From SMAG-U1939 sp036376595 (GTDB lineage: Bacteria; Chloroflexota; Ktedonobacteria; Ktedonobacterales; JADMIN01), in assembly GCA_036376595.1 (NCBI GenBank), contig DASVAA010000004.1:1-64000 (forward strand): a stretch of 64,000 bases of DNA. Reading direction: 5' to 3'. The notes beneath the pieces were generated by a model, which saw nothing but the letters and a program-made list of their open reading frames with translations, did no database searches and was not told where the DNA came from. Numbering within the stretch: position 1 is the stretch's first letter; each line of letters begins with the position of its first letter. Below are positions 1-8,994 of this stretch, in pieces. Position numbers and translations under genes: made by a program.

Positions 1-258
1 CACCACCAGCGCGTAGGGGTATGGCACGTCGGCGAAGGTCTTGTTCGGGACCAGCTCGACATCGGCGTCTGAGGCCATCGGGGCGATGCGCTCGCCCACT
101 ACTACCGGTTGAATCTCAGGATGCGTCTCGGCCAGCCGCGAGATGACCTGCAGCGGCCCGGCAAGGTCGAACGCCGTCAGGCCAGGATACAGCAGGAACG
201 CGATAGTCTTCGTGTTTTGTTCGTTTCGGTCCTGATTCTGAAGGCTCTGCGCTGTCAT
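1..258 (-). CDS. DJ-1/PfpI family protein, partial (3' end outside window)
   Basis: The visible N-terminal 86 residues read MTAQSLQNQDRN and continue into the first beta strand (TIAFLLYPGLTAFDLAGPLQ). This is the usual opening of glutamine-amidotransferase-like DJ-1/PfpI proteins, related to isonitrile hydratase and ThiJ. The start ATG at 258 has a purine-rich site just upstream and lies 14 bases after the stop of a second DJ-1/PfpI gene, so the two are probably co-transcribed. The nucleophile elbow, where the catalytic Cys would be, lies outside the window, so activity cannot be judged. The exact substrate is unknown for most members of this family. Confidence 0.8.
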   Translation of the reverse strand, partial: MTAQSLQNQDRNEQNTKTIAFLLYPGLTAFDLAGPLQVISRLAETHPEIQPVVVGERIAPMASDADVELVPNKTFADVPYPYALVV

Positions 259-272
259 GGGTCTGTCTCCTC

Positions 273-1031
273 TCACAGACTGATGCTGGACGGTGATGCT
301 GCCTCGGTGACCGCGTCCCGCACGGCGTCGAGCAGGTCGGGCCGCTTGGCCAGCGACCGCTCCCAATCCACCTGGCGGCGCGCCAGCAGCGACGCGAGCG
401 TCTCGTCGTCTTCCGCATTGGCCCAGTCCATTGGGCCGAAGGGCGGCTGCGGGTCGTACTCGATCCAGAGCTGGACCCGCCGCGCGGTGCGCTCGCCCTT
501 GCGCTGGGCCACCAGGTGCAGCGCCATATCTATCCCGCCGGAGGTGCCCGCGGCGGTGACGAGTTTGCCGTCTTCGACCCAGCGCCGCGGAATGTAGCTG
601 GCTCCCAGGTTTTCGAGGATGCCACGGTACATCCAGTGCGTGGTGGCGCGCTTGCCACCGAGGAGACCGGCGGCCGCGAGGATCAGCGCCCCACTGCCAA
701 CCGAGGTCACTAGCTCCGCTCGCTCCGCCGCCACGCGCACGTACTCCACCAGCCGCTGGTCGCCCATCGCCGTGATCGCGCCCAGGCCGCTCGCGCCCGG
801 CACGAGCAGCGCTGAAGGCTGGGGCACGTCGTCAAACGTGCGCTGCGGAACGACCCGTAGCGGCGTGTCGGTGTCGAGCGGGTCGCGGGTCGCGCCCACC
901 GTCACCGGACGGAAGCCCGTCTTCAGTTGCAGCCCATCGAGGACCGAGACCGTGCCGATCAGCTCAAGCGGCGACAGTCCGGGGTAGGTGACGACCGCGA
1001 TCTGTTGCTTGTCGTCTCGCGTGGTTGCCAT
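273..1031 (-). CDS. DJ-1/PfpI family protein lacking the usual nucleophilic cysteine
   Basis: A 252-residue protein with a class I glutamine-amidotransferase-like fold: N-terminal strand IAVVTYPGLSPLELIG, central elbow around residues 108-122, then GGKRATTHW, the signature of the isonitrile-hydratase-like branch. Relatives have Val-Cys-Thr-Gly-Ala at the elbow; here it is Val-Gly-Ser-Gly-Ala, so Gly112 (codon 696-698) replaces the Cys. The C-terminal 50 residues, rich in Trp, Asp and Glu, are usual for this branch. AAGGAG lies upstream of the ATG. It sits 31 bases downstream of the multicopper oxidase and 14 bases upstream of another family member, so one operon is likely. Without Cys it is probably not a hydratase; a binding or regulatory role is possible. 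Confidence 0.85.
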   Translation of the reverse strand: MATTRDDKQQIAVVTYPGLSPLELIGTVSVLDGLQLKTGFRPVTVGATRDPLDTDTPLRVVPQRTFDDVPQPSALLVPGASGLGAITAMGDQRLVEYVRVAAERAELVTSVGSGALILAAAGLLGGKRATTHWMYRGILENLGASYIPRRWVEDGKLVTAAGTSGGIDMALHLVAQRKGERTARRVQLWIEYDPQPPFGPMDWANAEDDETLASLLARRQVDWERSLAKRPDLLDAVRDAVTEAASPSSISL

Positions 1032-1062
1032 CGTATCGTCTCCTTGTCAAACTTCAGGCAAA

Positions 1063-2727
<1,665 letters not shown>

Positions 2728-3160
2728 CGTGTGCCTCCCAAGTTCTCGAGGTCTGTCACCCGGACCACCGCCTCTGCCGTCGAGCGGCTGTGATGGCTGC
2801 CAGGGGTCCGCCCCGTGGGGCTGTCCCCGCCTGCGGTGGTGCTTCGAGTATGGCCTGGAAGGCGCGGTCAGACCACGAAGAACTCACACCATAGCCACAC
2901 GTCGCTCACACGAAGCCCATGTCGGCCGCTCGCATCACGGCGTCCACTCCGTATCGAGCATGGTGTATAATCGTGCCCATCATCGTCGGGCGGTCGTTTG
3001 ACGTGCGGAGCGCCATGCCGGCTGGATGCCACGAAATGACCTCGAAGGCCGGGCGATGGCAGGGGTGACGAGGGGAACGAGGGGGATGAGGGGCATTATG
3101 AGCGGCTTCCCTCCATCAACGATCTGGCCGCGCTCAGCCGGTGGGGATACCGCGGCGCGT
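2728..3160. other. Intergenic region between multicopper oxidase and degV
   Basis: 433 bases between divergent genes. It holds the GGGAGG ribosome site of the multicopper oxidase at its left edge and a TATAAT box on the + strand at 2966-2971. Purine-rich near-repeats (AGGGGTGACG, AGGGGAACG, AGGGGGATG) lie at about 3060-3095. The degV reading frame is open upstream of 3161, to an ATG at 3026. No convincing gene was found. Confidence 0.5.
2966..2971 (+). promoter_or_regulatory. -10 box (TATAAT) upstream of degV
   Basis: A consensus TATAAT preceded directly by TG, about 190 bases before the chosen degV start. No good -35 box is visible at 16-18 bases, so the call rests on the -10 element and position. 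Confidence 0.4.
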
Positions 3161-4003
3161 ATGGCCGGACCTGAGCGCGTGCGCATCGTCACCGACAGCG
3201 CGTCGGATATCCTGCCGACCCACGCGCGGGCGATCGGCGTCATCGTGGTGCCGAGCTGGGTGGTCATGGACGGCGCCGTGCTGCGGGACGGCGTGGACAT
3301 CACCTCGTCGCAGTTCTACGCTCACCTGCCACACCTGCGCACGCTCCCGCACACGGAGCCACCGGCGCCCGAGGAGTTCTACCGCACCTACCAGGCGGCT
3401 TTCCAGCAGGGAGCGACGGCCGTTGTGTCGATCCACGTGTCCAGCCGTCTGAGCAAGACAGTACACAACGCGACGGCGGCGAGAGACTATCTATACCCCA
3501 ACGTGATCGACGTCATTGACTCGCAGCAGGCGGGCATTGGTCTATGGCCGGCGGTGATCCGCGCGGCGCAGCTCGCGCGTATGGGCGCGCCGGTCTCCGC
3601 GATCCATGCGACCGTTCTGTCAATCCTGTCCCGCACGCGGCTCTACGCCCTGGTGGAATCACTCGACCAGCTCGCGCGCAACGGACGCATCGGGCGCGCG
3701 CGGGCGTGGATGGGCACCCTGCTGGACGCGCACCCCATCATCACGATCGCCGACGGCGAGGTCACACCGCTCGAGACGGTGCGGCCGCGCTCGCGTGGGC
3801 TGCTGCGGCTGCGCGAGCTGGTGCGCGAGGCCGGCGAGATCGAGACGCTGCTGGTATGCGCCACCAGCATCGAGTCCACCGGGCAGATTCAGGCGCTGCT
3901 GGCCGAGCAGTATCCGGGCACGATTCACCAGACGTGGCTCGGCCCGGCGATCGGCGCCAACACGGGGCCGTGTGTTGCGGTCGCGGTCGTCACGCGGCAG
4001 TGA
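3161..4003 (+). CDS. DegV family fatty-acid-binding protein
   Basis: A 280-residue protein opening with RVRIVTDSASDI, the DegV N-terminal signature. It has the lipid-pocket motifs expected of FakB-like proteins, which hold a fatty acid for phosphorylation by FakA. The middle contains DVIDSQQAGIGLWPAVI and the C-terminal part ends GPAIGANTGPCVAVAVV, where the Gly-rich loop is typical. I chose ATG 3161 because homology begins there; in-frame ATGs at 3026, 3056 and 3098 would add a low-complexity leader. The gene ends six bases from the end of the convergent GtrA-like gene. No fakA is visible in the window. Confidence 0.88.
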   Translation: MAGPERVRIVTDSASDILPTHARAIGVIVVPSWVVMDGAVLRDGVDITSSQFYAHLPHLRTLPHTEPPAPEEFYRTYQAAFQQGATAVVSIHVSSRLSKTVHNATAARDYLYPNVIDVIDSQQAGIGLWPAVIRAAQLARMGAPVSAIHATVLSILSRTRLYALVESLDQLARNGRIGRARAWMGTLLDAHPIITIADGEVTPLETVRPRSRGLLRLRELVREAGEIETLLVCATSIESTGQIQALLAEQYPGTIHQTWLGPAIGANTGPCVAVAVVTRQ

Positions 4004-4009
4004 CGGCGA

Positions 4010-4615
4010 TCACGCGCCCTTGACGTGCCGGTACGTGAAGATGTGGTGGAAGGTGAAGTTGAAGACGACGGCGATCAGCAGGGCGATGGCCTGCGCGATG
4101 AAGGCATCCACATGGAGGCCGAACTTCAGGCCGCCGGCGATGGCGAACGTCACGATGATGCCGCCGATGCTGGTGATGTGGAAGCGCAGGCAGCGCGCGA
4201 GCCAACTTCGCTGGTGGCCGGCGAGGTGGCGGAAGGTGATGTAGTCGTTGGGGACGAAGTTGGCGAAGATCGAGATCTCGTAGGCCCACGCGCTCGCCCA
4301 GATGAAGCGCACCGCATCGTTCGCCGGCCAGCGGATGTTGTAGTAGAAGATACGCAGCACGGCCAGGTTCACCAGCGCCGCGCAGCCGCCGATGAAGAGG
4401 TAGCTAAACAGCCGCTGGAGCATGCCGGCTTTCCCGTGGCTGACGCGATCCACCGTGTCGAGCGTGCGGTTGACCAGCGCGCTGTGCGTTGGATGGTAGC
4501 TGCGCACGGGCGGTAGCGGCTCAACCACGCGCATCATGGGCTGTGTCGTGCCGCGCCCGGCGCCCATCTCGGAGCCGCTGACCGGCTCGCTCTCCAGCAG
4601 TTGACTCACGCGCAT
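4010..4615 (-). CDS. GtrA-like family membrane protein
   Basis: About 201 residues. After a cytoplasmic N-terminal 60 residues, four hydrophobic helices follow (LFSYLFIGGCAALVNLAVL, an Ile/Phe-rich second helix, ITSIGGIIVTFAIAGGL, and FIAQAIALLIAVVFNFTFH). The C-terminal Phe-Asn-Phe...Phe-Thr-Tyr-Arg pattern is typical of GtrA/DPMS proteins, which flip polyprenyl-phosphate-linked sugars or help glycosyltransferases. The second-helix end has NFVPNDYITFRH, matching the conserved Asn-(Phe)-x-x-(Asn)...Thr-Phe-Arg pattern. The start is uncertain: ATG 4615 has GGAGGAG almost touching it; in-frame ATGs at 4687 and 4714 are alternatives. No glycosyltransferase is adjacent. Confidence 0.82.
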   Translation of the reverse strand: MRVSQLLESEPVSGSEMGAGRGTTQPMMRVVEPLPPVRSYHPTHSALVNRTLDTVDRVSHGKAGMLQRLFSYLFIGGCAALVNLAVLRIFYYNIRWPANDAVRFIWASAWAYEISIFANFVPNDYITFRHLAGHQRSWLARCLRFHITSIGGIIVTFAIAGGLKFGLHVDAFIAQAIALLIAVVFNFTFHHIFTYRHVKGA

Positions 4616-4735
4616 CTCCTCCGCCGAACCACCTACATGCTCGCCTGCAAGAACATCGGACTGAGTATAGCCGAGTTGCCGCTTCATGTAGAGGCACCAG
4701 TACTTCCTACGCATAGATACGCAGGAGGTCACTCT

Positions 4736-4765
4736 ATAATAGCCTGATGGCAAGGCAAAGGCCAA
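4736..4765 (-). promoter_or_regulatory. Candidate promoter for the GtrA-like gene
   Basis: On the minus strand, -35 TTGGCC (4765-4760) and -10 TATTAT (4741-4736) are 18 bases apart, about 115 bases upstream of the chosen start. A TATAAT also reads on the + strand at 4735-4740 but faces no gene. Confidence 0.4.
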
Positions 4766-4789
4766 GCACCCGCGTGCATCCGTGTACGC

Positions 4790-5033
4790 ACCGTGATGCC
4801 AAGGTGCCCTTTGCACCCTCTGCCTCCGCGCCCTCTGTGATCCATCCCTCTGCTCCGCCCTCCGTTTCCTCCGTTTCCTCCGTTTCCTCCGTTCCCTCTG
4901 TGGTGATTCTCTCTTCCTCTCCGCGTCCTCTGCGTCCTCTGTGTCCTCTGCGGTTCGTCTCTCTGCTTCTCTCCCTTCGCGATCTTCGCGCTCGCTTCAC
5001 GAACTCCGCGTTCTCCGTCCATCCCCTCACTCG
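4790..5033 (-). repeat. AG-rich dispersed repeat (family 1), long copy
   Basis: Read on the minus strand it begins at the stop of the upstream gene with GAACGCGGAG, then GCGAAG/GCGAAGG units, GAGAGAAGCAGAG, ACCGCAGAGG and repeated CGCAGAGGA units, and a tandem block of GGAAACGGA units (4860-4892). The same order of modules recurs at six other places in the window. It carries no credible gene, although open frames cross it because of the biased composition. Confidence 0.8.
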
Positions 5034-5794
5034 AACGCCACCGCGATGGCCGGGCCGGCGACGTTGTCGGGGATCTCCTCCGGCTCCTGCGCCAGCGGAT
5101 ACTCCTGAGGTCCCCACAGCTCCAGCGCCAGGCCAATGCAGCGCATGCGGTCCTCCTCGTCCACCAGCTCCTCGTCGTTGTCCTCGTGTTCGGTGCCGGC
5201 CTCGCCTGCCGCCTGCGCTGGCGCGATGCCCTCGCGCTCCTCCCACCAGCCTGGCGCCAGCACCACGCGCCAGAAGTCTTCAGGTGTGGTCCCGGCGGGC
5301 AGCAGATCGGCGAAGCGCTCGGGATGGCCGCGCTCGGCTTCGGCGAGCGTGTCGAGCGCTGGCCCACCGACCTCGTGCGGCGCCTCACCGCCGTCCTCCG
5401 GCTCCATGAAGAGCGTCGGGTCGCTGAGATAGCGGTCCACCTCGGCGCCGTCACGTGCCATGCGATAGCCCGACACCGTGTCGCCATAGACGAAGGTCGA
5501 GAACACAGGCGCCCCACCCAACAGGCGTGACAGCTCCGCCTCCAGCCCCATCGTGCGGTTGCCCAGCTCCAGCACCGGCGTCCATTGCGAGGGCACGTGC
5601 GGCCGCAGAATGACGTAGCGATAGCCGGCCGCCAGGTCGGGACTGGTGGCGCGGCGCAGCACCGCCGAATACGTGCCCTCCAGCCGCAGCGCCGAGGTGC
5701 GCTCCTCATTGGCGAAAACCGCTACCAGCGCGCGCTCAACCGCTTCGGGTGCCTGCCCATAGACGTGCAGGACTGTGCGCTCGGTGCTCATCAT
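5027..5794 (-). CDS. Hypothetical protein
   Basis: A 255-residue soluble protein I do not recognise. It begins MMSTERTVLHVYGQ; an AGGAGG site upstream would suit either ATG 5794 (4 bases) or ATG 5791 (7 bases). The C-terminal third is strongly acidic (EHEDNDEELVDEEDRMR). No transmembrane segment or known catalytic motif is visible. It is 27 bases downstream of a membrane-protein gene in the same direction, so the pair is probably one transcript. A family 1 repeat begins at its stop codon. Confidence 0.7.
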   Translation of the reverse strand: MMSTERTVLHVYGQAPEAVERALVAVFANEERTSALRLEGTYSAVLRRATSPDLAAGYRYVILRPHVPSQWTPVLELGNRTMGLEAELSRLLGGAPVFSTFVYGDTVSGYRMARDGAEVDRYLSDPTLFMEPEDGGEAPHEVGGPALDTLAEAERGHPERFADLLPAGTTPEDFWRVVLAPGWWEEREGIAPAQAAGEAGTEHEDNDEELVDEEDRMRCIGLALELWGPQEYPLAQEPEEIPDNVAGPAIAVAFE

Positions 5795-5821
5795 GGACCC
5801 TCCTCGCGTTAAGCGGCCGCC

Positions 5822-6742
5822 TCAGCGTCCGACGACCAGCCAGGCGGCCAGCGCCGCGACCGGCATCCAAATGCCTTCGAGCAGCCCCAGCGCCACGGCG
5901 TAGCGCAGTGGCCGTGCCATCAGCCCGCCGACGAGCAGCGGCAGCAGCGCGGCGACTAGCCCCTCGAAGACCAGCACGTAGACCGGCGTATGGCCGACCA
6001 TCAGTTCGACCGGCGAGTAGTGCCACCAGCGCGCGTACCATGCCATCTCTTCGTAGAACGGCACCAGCGCCGCGCCAGCCAGCCCCGTGATAATAATCGC
6101 CAACCAGAGCGGCACGCCCCGCACCCCAGCCCGCGCAGGCGGGCTTTGTGGCGGCACGCCCTTAGGCGCGGATTCATCCGCCGGCCCCCCTGCTAATGGC
6201 GCGTCTGGCGCGGATTCATCCGCCAGCCCCTGTTCTCGCGGTGCCAGACTCCGAAGGCGCCAGGCCAGATAGCCGAGCTGCGTGAGCACGATGGCCCACG
6301 AAAGCGGCATGTAGTAGGGCGATCCCCACAGCAGCGGCTCGCCGGCGGGATAGGTCAGCGAGTGCGCCACGCGCTCGCCAGCGAAATCAGTGAACAGCTC
6401 CAGCACGCCGGCGGCCAGGCCGAGCGCGAAGAGCCGCGCCAGCAGCGGACGCCACGCCGGGCGCGCAAGCGCCATGCCGAGCACGTAGAGCGCGCAGATC
6501 GCGTCGGTCGCGGCGGCGGTGGACCAGCCAAGGGCGAAGACCGCGCAGATCACGTCGAGGACGATGGTCAGCGCGAGCAGCCCGATGAACGTGCCGTCGA
6601 GCGCGGTCAGGCGCCGCGCGGCGAGCGCCTGGGAGACCTCACGCAACTCGAGATCATGCGTGTGCGTAGGGGCGTCTGGTGGACGCCCGGTCGGGTCCGG
6701 TGGACGCCCAGCGGCGCGTTCGGGCAGCGGAGGCGCGGACAT
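5822..6742 (-). CDS. Hypothetical multi-pass membrane protein carrying repeat-derived inserts
   Basis: About 306 residues with roughly eight hydrophobic segments, at about residues 50-72, 80-95, 102-120, 138-160, 210-230, 240-255, 258-280 and 285-303. I do not recognise the family. Two parts come from dispersed repeats. Residues 11-26 (AGRPPDPTGRPPDAPT) are encoded by the hairpin repeat at 6665-6710. The hydrophilic loop 170-208 is encoded by two partial copies of the CGCAGGCGGGC repeat at 6125-6232. Both are in frame and do not break the gene. Because the N-terminal repeat is at the very start, the true start may lie further in; no ATG follows until much later, but TTG and CTG codons do. Confidence 0.7.
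   Translation of the reverse strand: MSAPPLPERAAGRPPDPTGRPPDAPTHTHDLELREVSQALAARRLTALDGTFIGLLALTIVLDVICAVFALGWSTAAATDAICALYVLGMALARPAWRPLLARLFALGLAAGVLELFTDFAGERVAHSLTYPAGEPLLWGSPYYMPLSWAIVLTQLGYLAWRLRSLAPREQGLADESAPDAPLAGGPADESAPKGVPPQSPPARAGVRGVPLWLAIIITGLAGAALVPFYEEMAWYARWWHYSPVELMVGHTPVYVLVFEGLVAALLPLLVGGLMARPLRYAVALGLLEGIWMPVAALAAWLVVGR
6125..6232. repeat. CGCAGGCGGGC dispersed repeat (family 3) inside a gene
   Basis: One nearly full copy (CCGCGCAGGCGGGCTTTG, then GGCGGCACGCCC, then GGCGCGGATTCATCCGCC) followed by a second partial copy of the last module. It lies in frame in a loop of the membrane protein encoded on the minus strand. Other copies are at about 6850, 32105, 42006, 46063 and 48818. 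Confidence 0.85.
6665..6710. repeat. Hairpin repeat GGGCGTCCGGTGGACGCCC (family 2), two units
   Basis: Two tandem imperfect units of an inverted repeat with an 8-base stem and 3-base loop. It overlaps the N-terminal codons of the membrane protein. Other copies are at 16188, 37587, 44040 and 58562. Confidence 0.85.
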
Positions 6743-6977
6743 AGCAACTCTCTATCTGTAACGCGAGGCTGGTATCGCTCATCTATCATGGTATCGTAGC
6801 AGCATGGGTGCAGCGGCTTCGACGCGCAACCAGACGGAGCGCCGGCTCGCACCCTCAACGCCAGTCCGCGCAGGCGAACGCGGGCGGCGGAACGCCCTCC
6901 AGGCACGGATTTATCCTCCGGCCGTCGGCGCGGACTGATCCGGCGGCCGTCTCGCGACCACCCCGGCGAGCGCCACG
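6743..6977. other. Intergenic region upstream of trxB
   Basis: Holds a degenerate family 3 repeat at about 6850-6950 (CCGCGCAGGCGAACGCGGG, CCTCCAGGCACGGATTTATCC). No gene is supported. The trxB promoter follows. Confidence 0.6.
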
Positions 6978-7008
6978 TTGCATATACCCCCCTGGGGTAT
7001 GGTATACT
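6978..7008 (+). promoter_or_regulatory. trxB promoter with CsoR/CstR-like operator between -35 and -10
   Basis: -35 TTGCAT (6978-6983) and -10 TATACT (7003-7008) are 19 bases apart. The spacer holds ATACCCCCCTGGGGTAT (6984-7000), a G/C-tract palindrome. CsoR, RcnR and CstR repressors bind sites of this form (ATACCCC...GGGGTAT). A bound repressor would block the polymerase. Because the controlled gene is a thioredoxin-reductase-like enzyme, persulfide (CstR) or copper (CsoR) sensing are the two best guesses. No csoR/cstR gene is seen in the window. Confidence 0.75.
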
Positions 7009-7120
7009 GTAGGGAGTGGCCTGGAACCCGCTCTGCGAGAGTATCCCTCGCGTGCGGGGCGCCGCCCGCGGCCAACGGCGCGCGGCGGCGGACCGGCCAC
7101 TGGTAAGGAGCAACGACGAG

Positions 7121-8149
7121 ATGGCAGAGAACAACGGCGCGAAGCCTGAGGTGTACGACGTGATCATCGTCGGGTCGGGCCCCGCGGGCTACACCGCGGC
7201 GCTCTATGCCGCACGCGCCAATCTGCGGGTGCTGATGCTGCAGGGCGACGAAGTCGGTGGCCAGTTGATGATCACCAGCGACGTCGAGAACTATCCGGGC
7301 TTCATTGAGGGCATCCTGGGGCCGGAGCTGATGGAGCGCTTCGAGGCGCAGGCCAAGCGCTTCGGCACCACCATGCTCGCCCGCAGCGTGACCCGTGTGG
7401 ACTTCTCCAAGCAGCCGTTCACGGTCTACACCGACGACACAGTCTACCAAGGCGACGCGGTGATCGTGGCCACCGGCGCCAGCGCCATATGGCTGGGGCT
7501 GCCCAGCGAGCAGAAGCTGCGCGGGCGCGGCGTGAGCGGTTGCGCCACCTGCGATGGCTTCTTCTTCCGTGGCAAGGAGGTCGCGGTGATCGGCGGCGGC
7601 GACACGGCAATGGAAGAGGCGTTGTTCCTGACACGCTACGCCTCAAAGGTCTATCTGCTGCACCGCCGCAACGGCTTCCGCGCCAGCAAGATCATGCAGG
7701 AACGGGCGCGCAAGAACGAGAAGATCGAGATCATCACGCCGGTGACCGTGCAGGACGTGCTGGGCGAGAACTCGGTCGAGGGGCTGGTGCTCAAGGATGC
7801 CGACTCCGGCGAGACGCGCACGCTGCCGGTGCAGGGCTTCTTCGTCGCCATCGGCCACCAGCCCAACACTGGCGTTTTCAAGGGCATCCTCGCCATGGAT
7901 GAAGCCGGCTACCTGAAGACGACCGAGAACACAATGACCAATATCCCTGGTGTCTTCGCGGCCGGCGATGTGGTAGACCACCGCTACCGGCAGGCGGTGA
8001 CGGCGGCGGGTGACGGCTGTCGCGCGGCGATCGACGCCGAGCGCTGGCTGGAATCGCGCGGTGAGGTCAATTCCGAGAAGGTGATCGACGCCGCCGACTG
8101 GGGCCTGGCGCACCAGATCGTGGGCGATGGGACCAAGGCCGGCGCCTGA
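7121..8149 (+). CDS. trxB: Thioredoxin-disulfide reductase
   Basis: A 342-residue flavoprotein of normal TrxB length plus a short C-terminal extension. The FAD-binding motif GSGPAGYTAALYAARA is at residues 17-32, the redox-active pair CATCDG is in the middle, the NADPH motif GGGDTAMEEA follows, and the C-terminal FAD motif GVFAAGDV is present. It passes electrons from NADPH to thioredoxin in the cytoplasm. I chose ATG 7121, with AAGGAG ten bases upstream, rather than the earlier in-frame GTG at 7016, which lies at the predicted transcription start. The leader is about 105 bases. An upstream palindrome suggests control by a CsoR/CstR-type repressor. A Rho-independent terminator follows. Confidence 0.95.
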   Translation: MAENNGAKPEVYDVIIVGSGPAGYTAALYAARANLRVLMLQGDEVGGQLMITSDVENYPGFIEGILGPELMERFEAQAKRFGTTMLARSVTRVDFSKQPFTVYTDDTVYQGDAVIVATGASAIWLGLPSEQKLRGRGVSGCATCDGFFFRGKEVAVIGGGDTAMEEALFLTRYASKVYLLHRRNGFRASKIMQERARKNEKIEIITPVTVQDVLGENSVEGLVLKDADSGETRTLPVQGFFVAIGHQPNTGVFKGILAMDEAGYLKTTENTMTNIPGVFAAGDVVDHRYRQAVTAAGDGCRAAIDAERWLESRGEVNSEKVIDAADWGLAHQIVGDGTKAGA

Positions 8150-8169
8150 TTCGTCTTGCAGGGTCACGG

Positions 8170-8200
8170 GGGAGCGATGCACGCGCGTCGCTCCCTTTTT
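8170..8200 (+). terminator. Rho-independent terminator after trxB
   Basis: An 8-bp perfect stem (GGGAGCGA with TCGCTCCC), a 10-base loop, then TTTTT. It begins 20 bases after the trxB stop. Confidence 0.9.
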
Positions 8201-8340
8201 CGTGTCGCACGGGGCGATTTCGGGGCGAAACATCTCTACCGAGCACGAGGCCGAAACACTTTCCGGCCCCTGATTCGTCGTGCATGGAGAAGCCCGCCGG
8301 ATGGACGGCGCGGCGCACGCGCACGAAGGGGCCGGCGCGC

Positions 8341-8475
8341 ATGAAGCAGTGGGGTCAGGGGGCGGCAGGGGACACATCAGGCGGGTCTGACCACCCCGGT
8401 GCGAGTTGGGTGCAAGGACCGACTCCAGCCATCTCACTGGATGAGCAGTAGTTTCTCGCGCTGATCCCGCTGCAC
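8341..8475 (+). pseudogene. 5' part of the ECF sigma factor gene, ended by an in-frame TAG
   Basis: ATG 8341, with GAAGGGG nine bases upstream, opens a frame that encodes 36 residues ending ISLDEQ, then TAG at 8449-8451. It then continues in the same frame through FLALIPLHMGAVLRL into the sigma factor. The joined sequence looks like a normal ECF N-terminus (acidic residues, then the region 2.1 helix). A CAG-to-TAG change would explain the stop. Either the gene is inactivated, translation restarts downstream, or the base is a sequence error. Confidence 0.6.
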
Positions 8476-8994
8476 ATGGGTGCGGTGCTCCGGCTGACGG
8501 GGGCGCTGGTTGGCCGTGACGACGCCGAGGACGCCGCACAGGAGGCAATGCTGCGCGCATGGCAGGCATGGCCGACGCTGCGCGATCCATCCGTGGCGCG
8601 CGGCTGGCTGCTGCGGATCGCGGCCAACGTCTGCAAAGACTGGCAACGCGGGCGCTTCGGCACGCGGCGGCGCACGAATCTGCCACTGATCGAAGGCGAG
8701 GGCGACGAGGCACTGGCGGTGCTGGACGGCGATCCTGGCGCCAGCGACGCCGCCGCCTCGCTAGACCTGCGCGCGGCGGTCAACGCGCTGGCGCCTGAGC
8801 TGCGCCTCGTCGTCGCGCTACGCCACTACGCCGGCATGGACGCGACCGAGATCGGCGCCGCGCTGAGTATTCCGCCGGCCACCGTGCGCACGCGGCTGCG
8901 GCGCGCGCTGCTGGCGCTGCGCGAGCGGCTCGTACGCTCGGGCCAGAGCCAGTTCCCATCGGCCTATCGCTGGGACGAAGGAGGCCGCCCATGA
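8476..8994 (+). CDS. ECF-type RNA polymerase sigma factor (probably lacking its true N-terminus)
   Basis: A 172-residue frame with sigma-70 region 2 (AEDAAQEAMLRAWQAW, then WLLRIAANVCKDWQR) and region 4 (helix-turn-helix MDATEIGAALSIPPATVRTRLRRALLALRERL). A low-complexity linker joins them. ATG 8476 has no ribosome site and would omit the start of the first helix. The frame extends upstream through an amber codon to ATG 8341, which does have one. The stop overlaps the start of the next gene (ATGA at 8991), so the membrane protein downstream is probably its translationally coupled anti-sigma partner. The promoter targets are unknown. Confidence 0.85.
   Translation: MGAVLRLTGALVGRDDAEDAAQEAMLRAWQAWPTLRDPSVARGWLLRIAANVCKDWQRGRFGTRRRTNLPLIEGEGDEALAVLDGDPGASDAAASLDLRAAVNALAPELRLVVALRHYAGMDATEIGAALSIPPATVRTRLRRALLALRERLVRSGQSQFPSAYRWDEGGRP

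Noticed and set aside
4860..4892. Tandem CCTCCGTTT units as a separate repeat or CRISPR
   Set aside because: A short microsatellite inside the family 1 repeat; there are no unique spacers.
4747..5409. Open frame on the + strand across the AG-rich repeat, with TATAAT at 4735-4740
   Set aside because: It translates the repeat itself and the antisense of the hypothetical gene; no ribosome site or homology.
7016..7120. Upstream GTG start for trxB at 7016
   Set aside because: It lies at the expected transcription start and would add residues unlike TrxB; ATG 7121 has AAGGAG and matches the family start.
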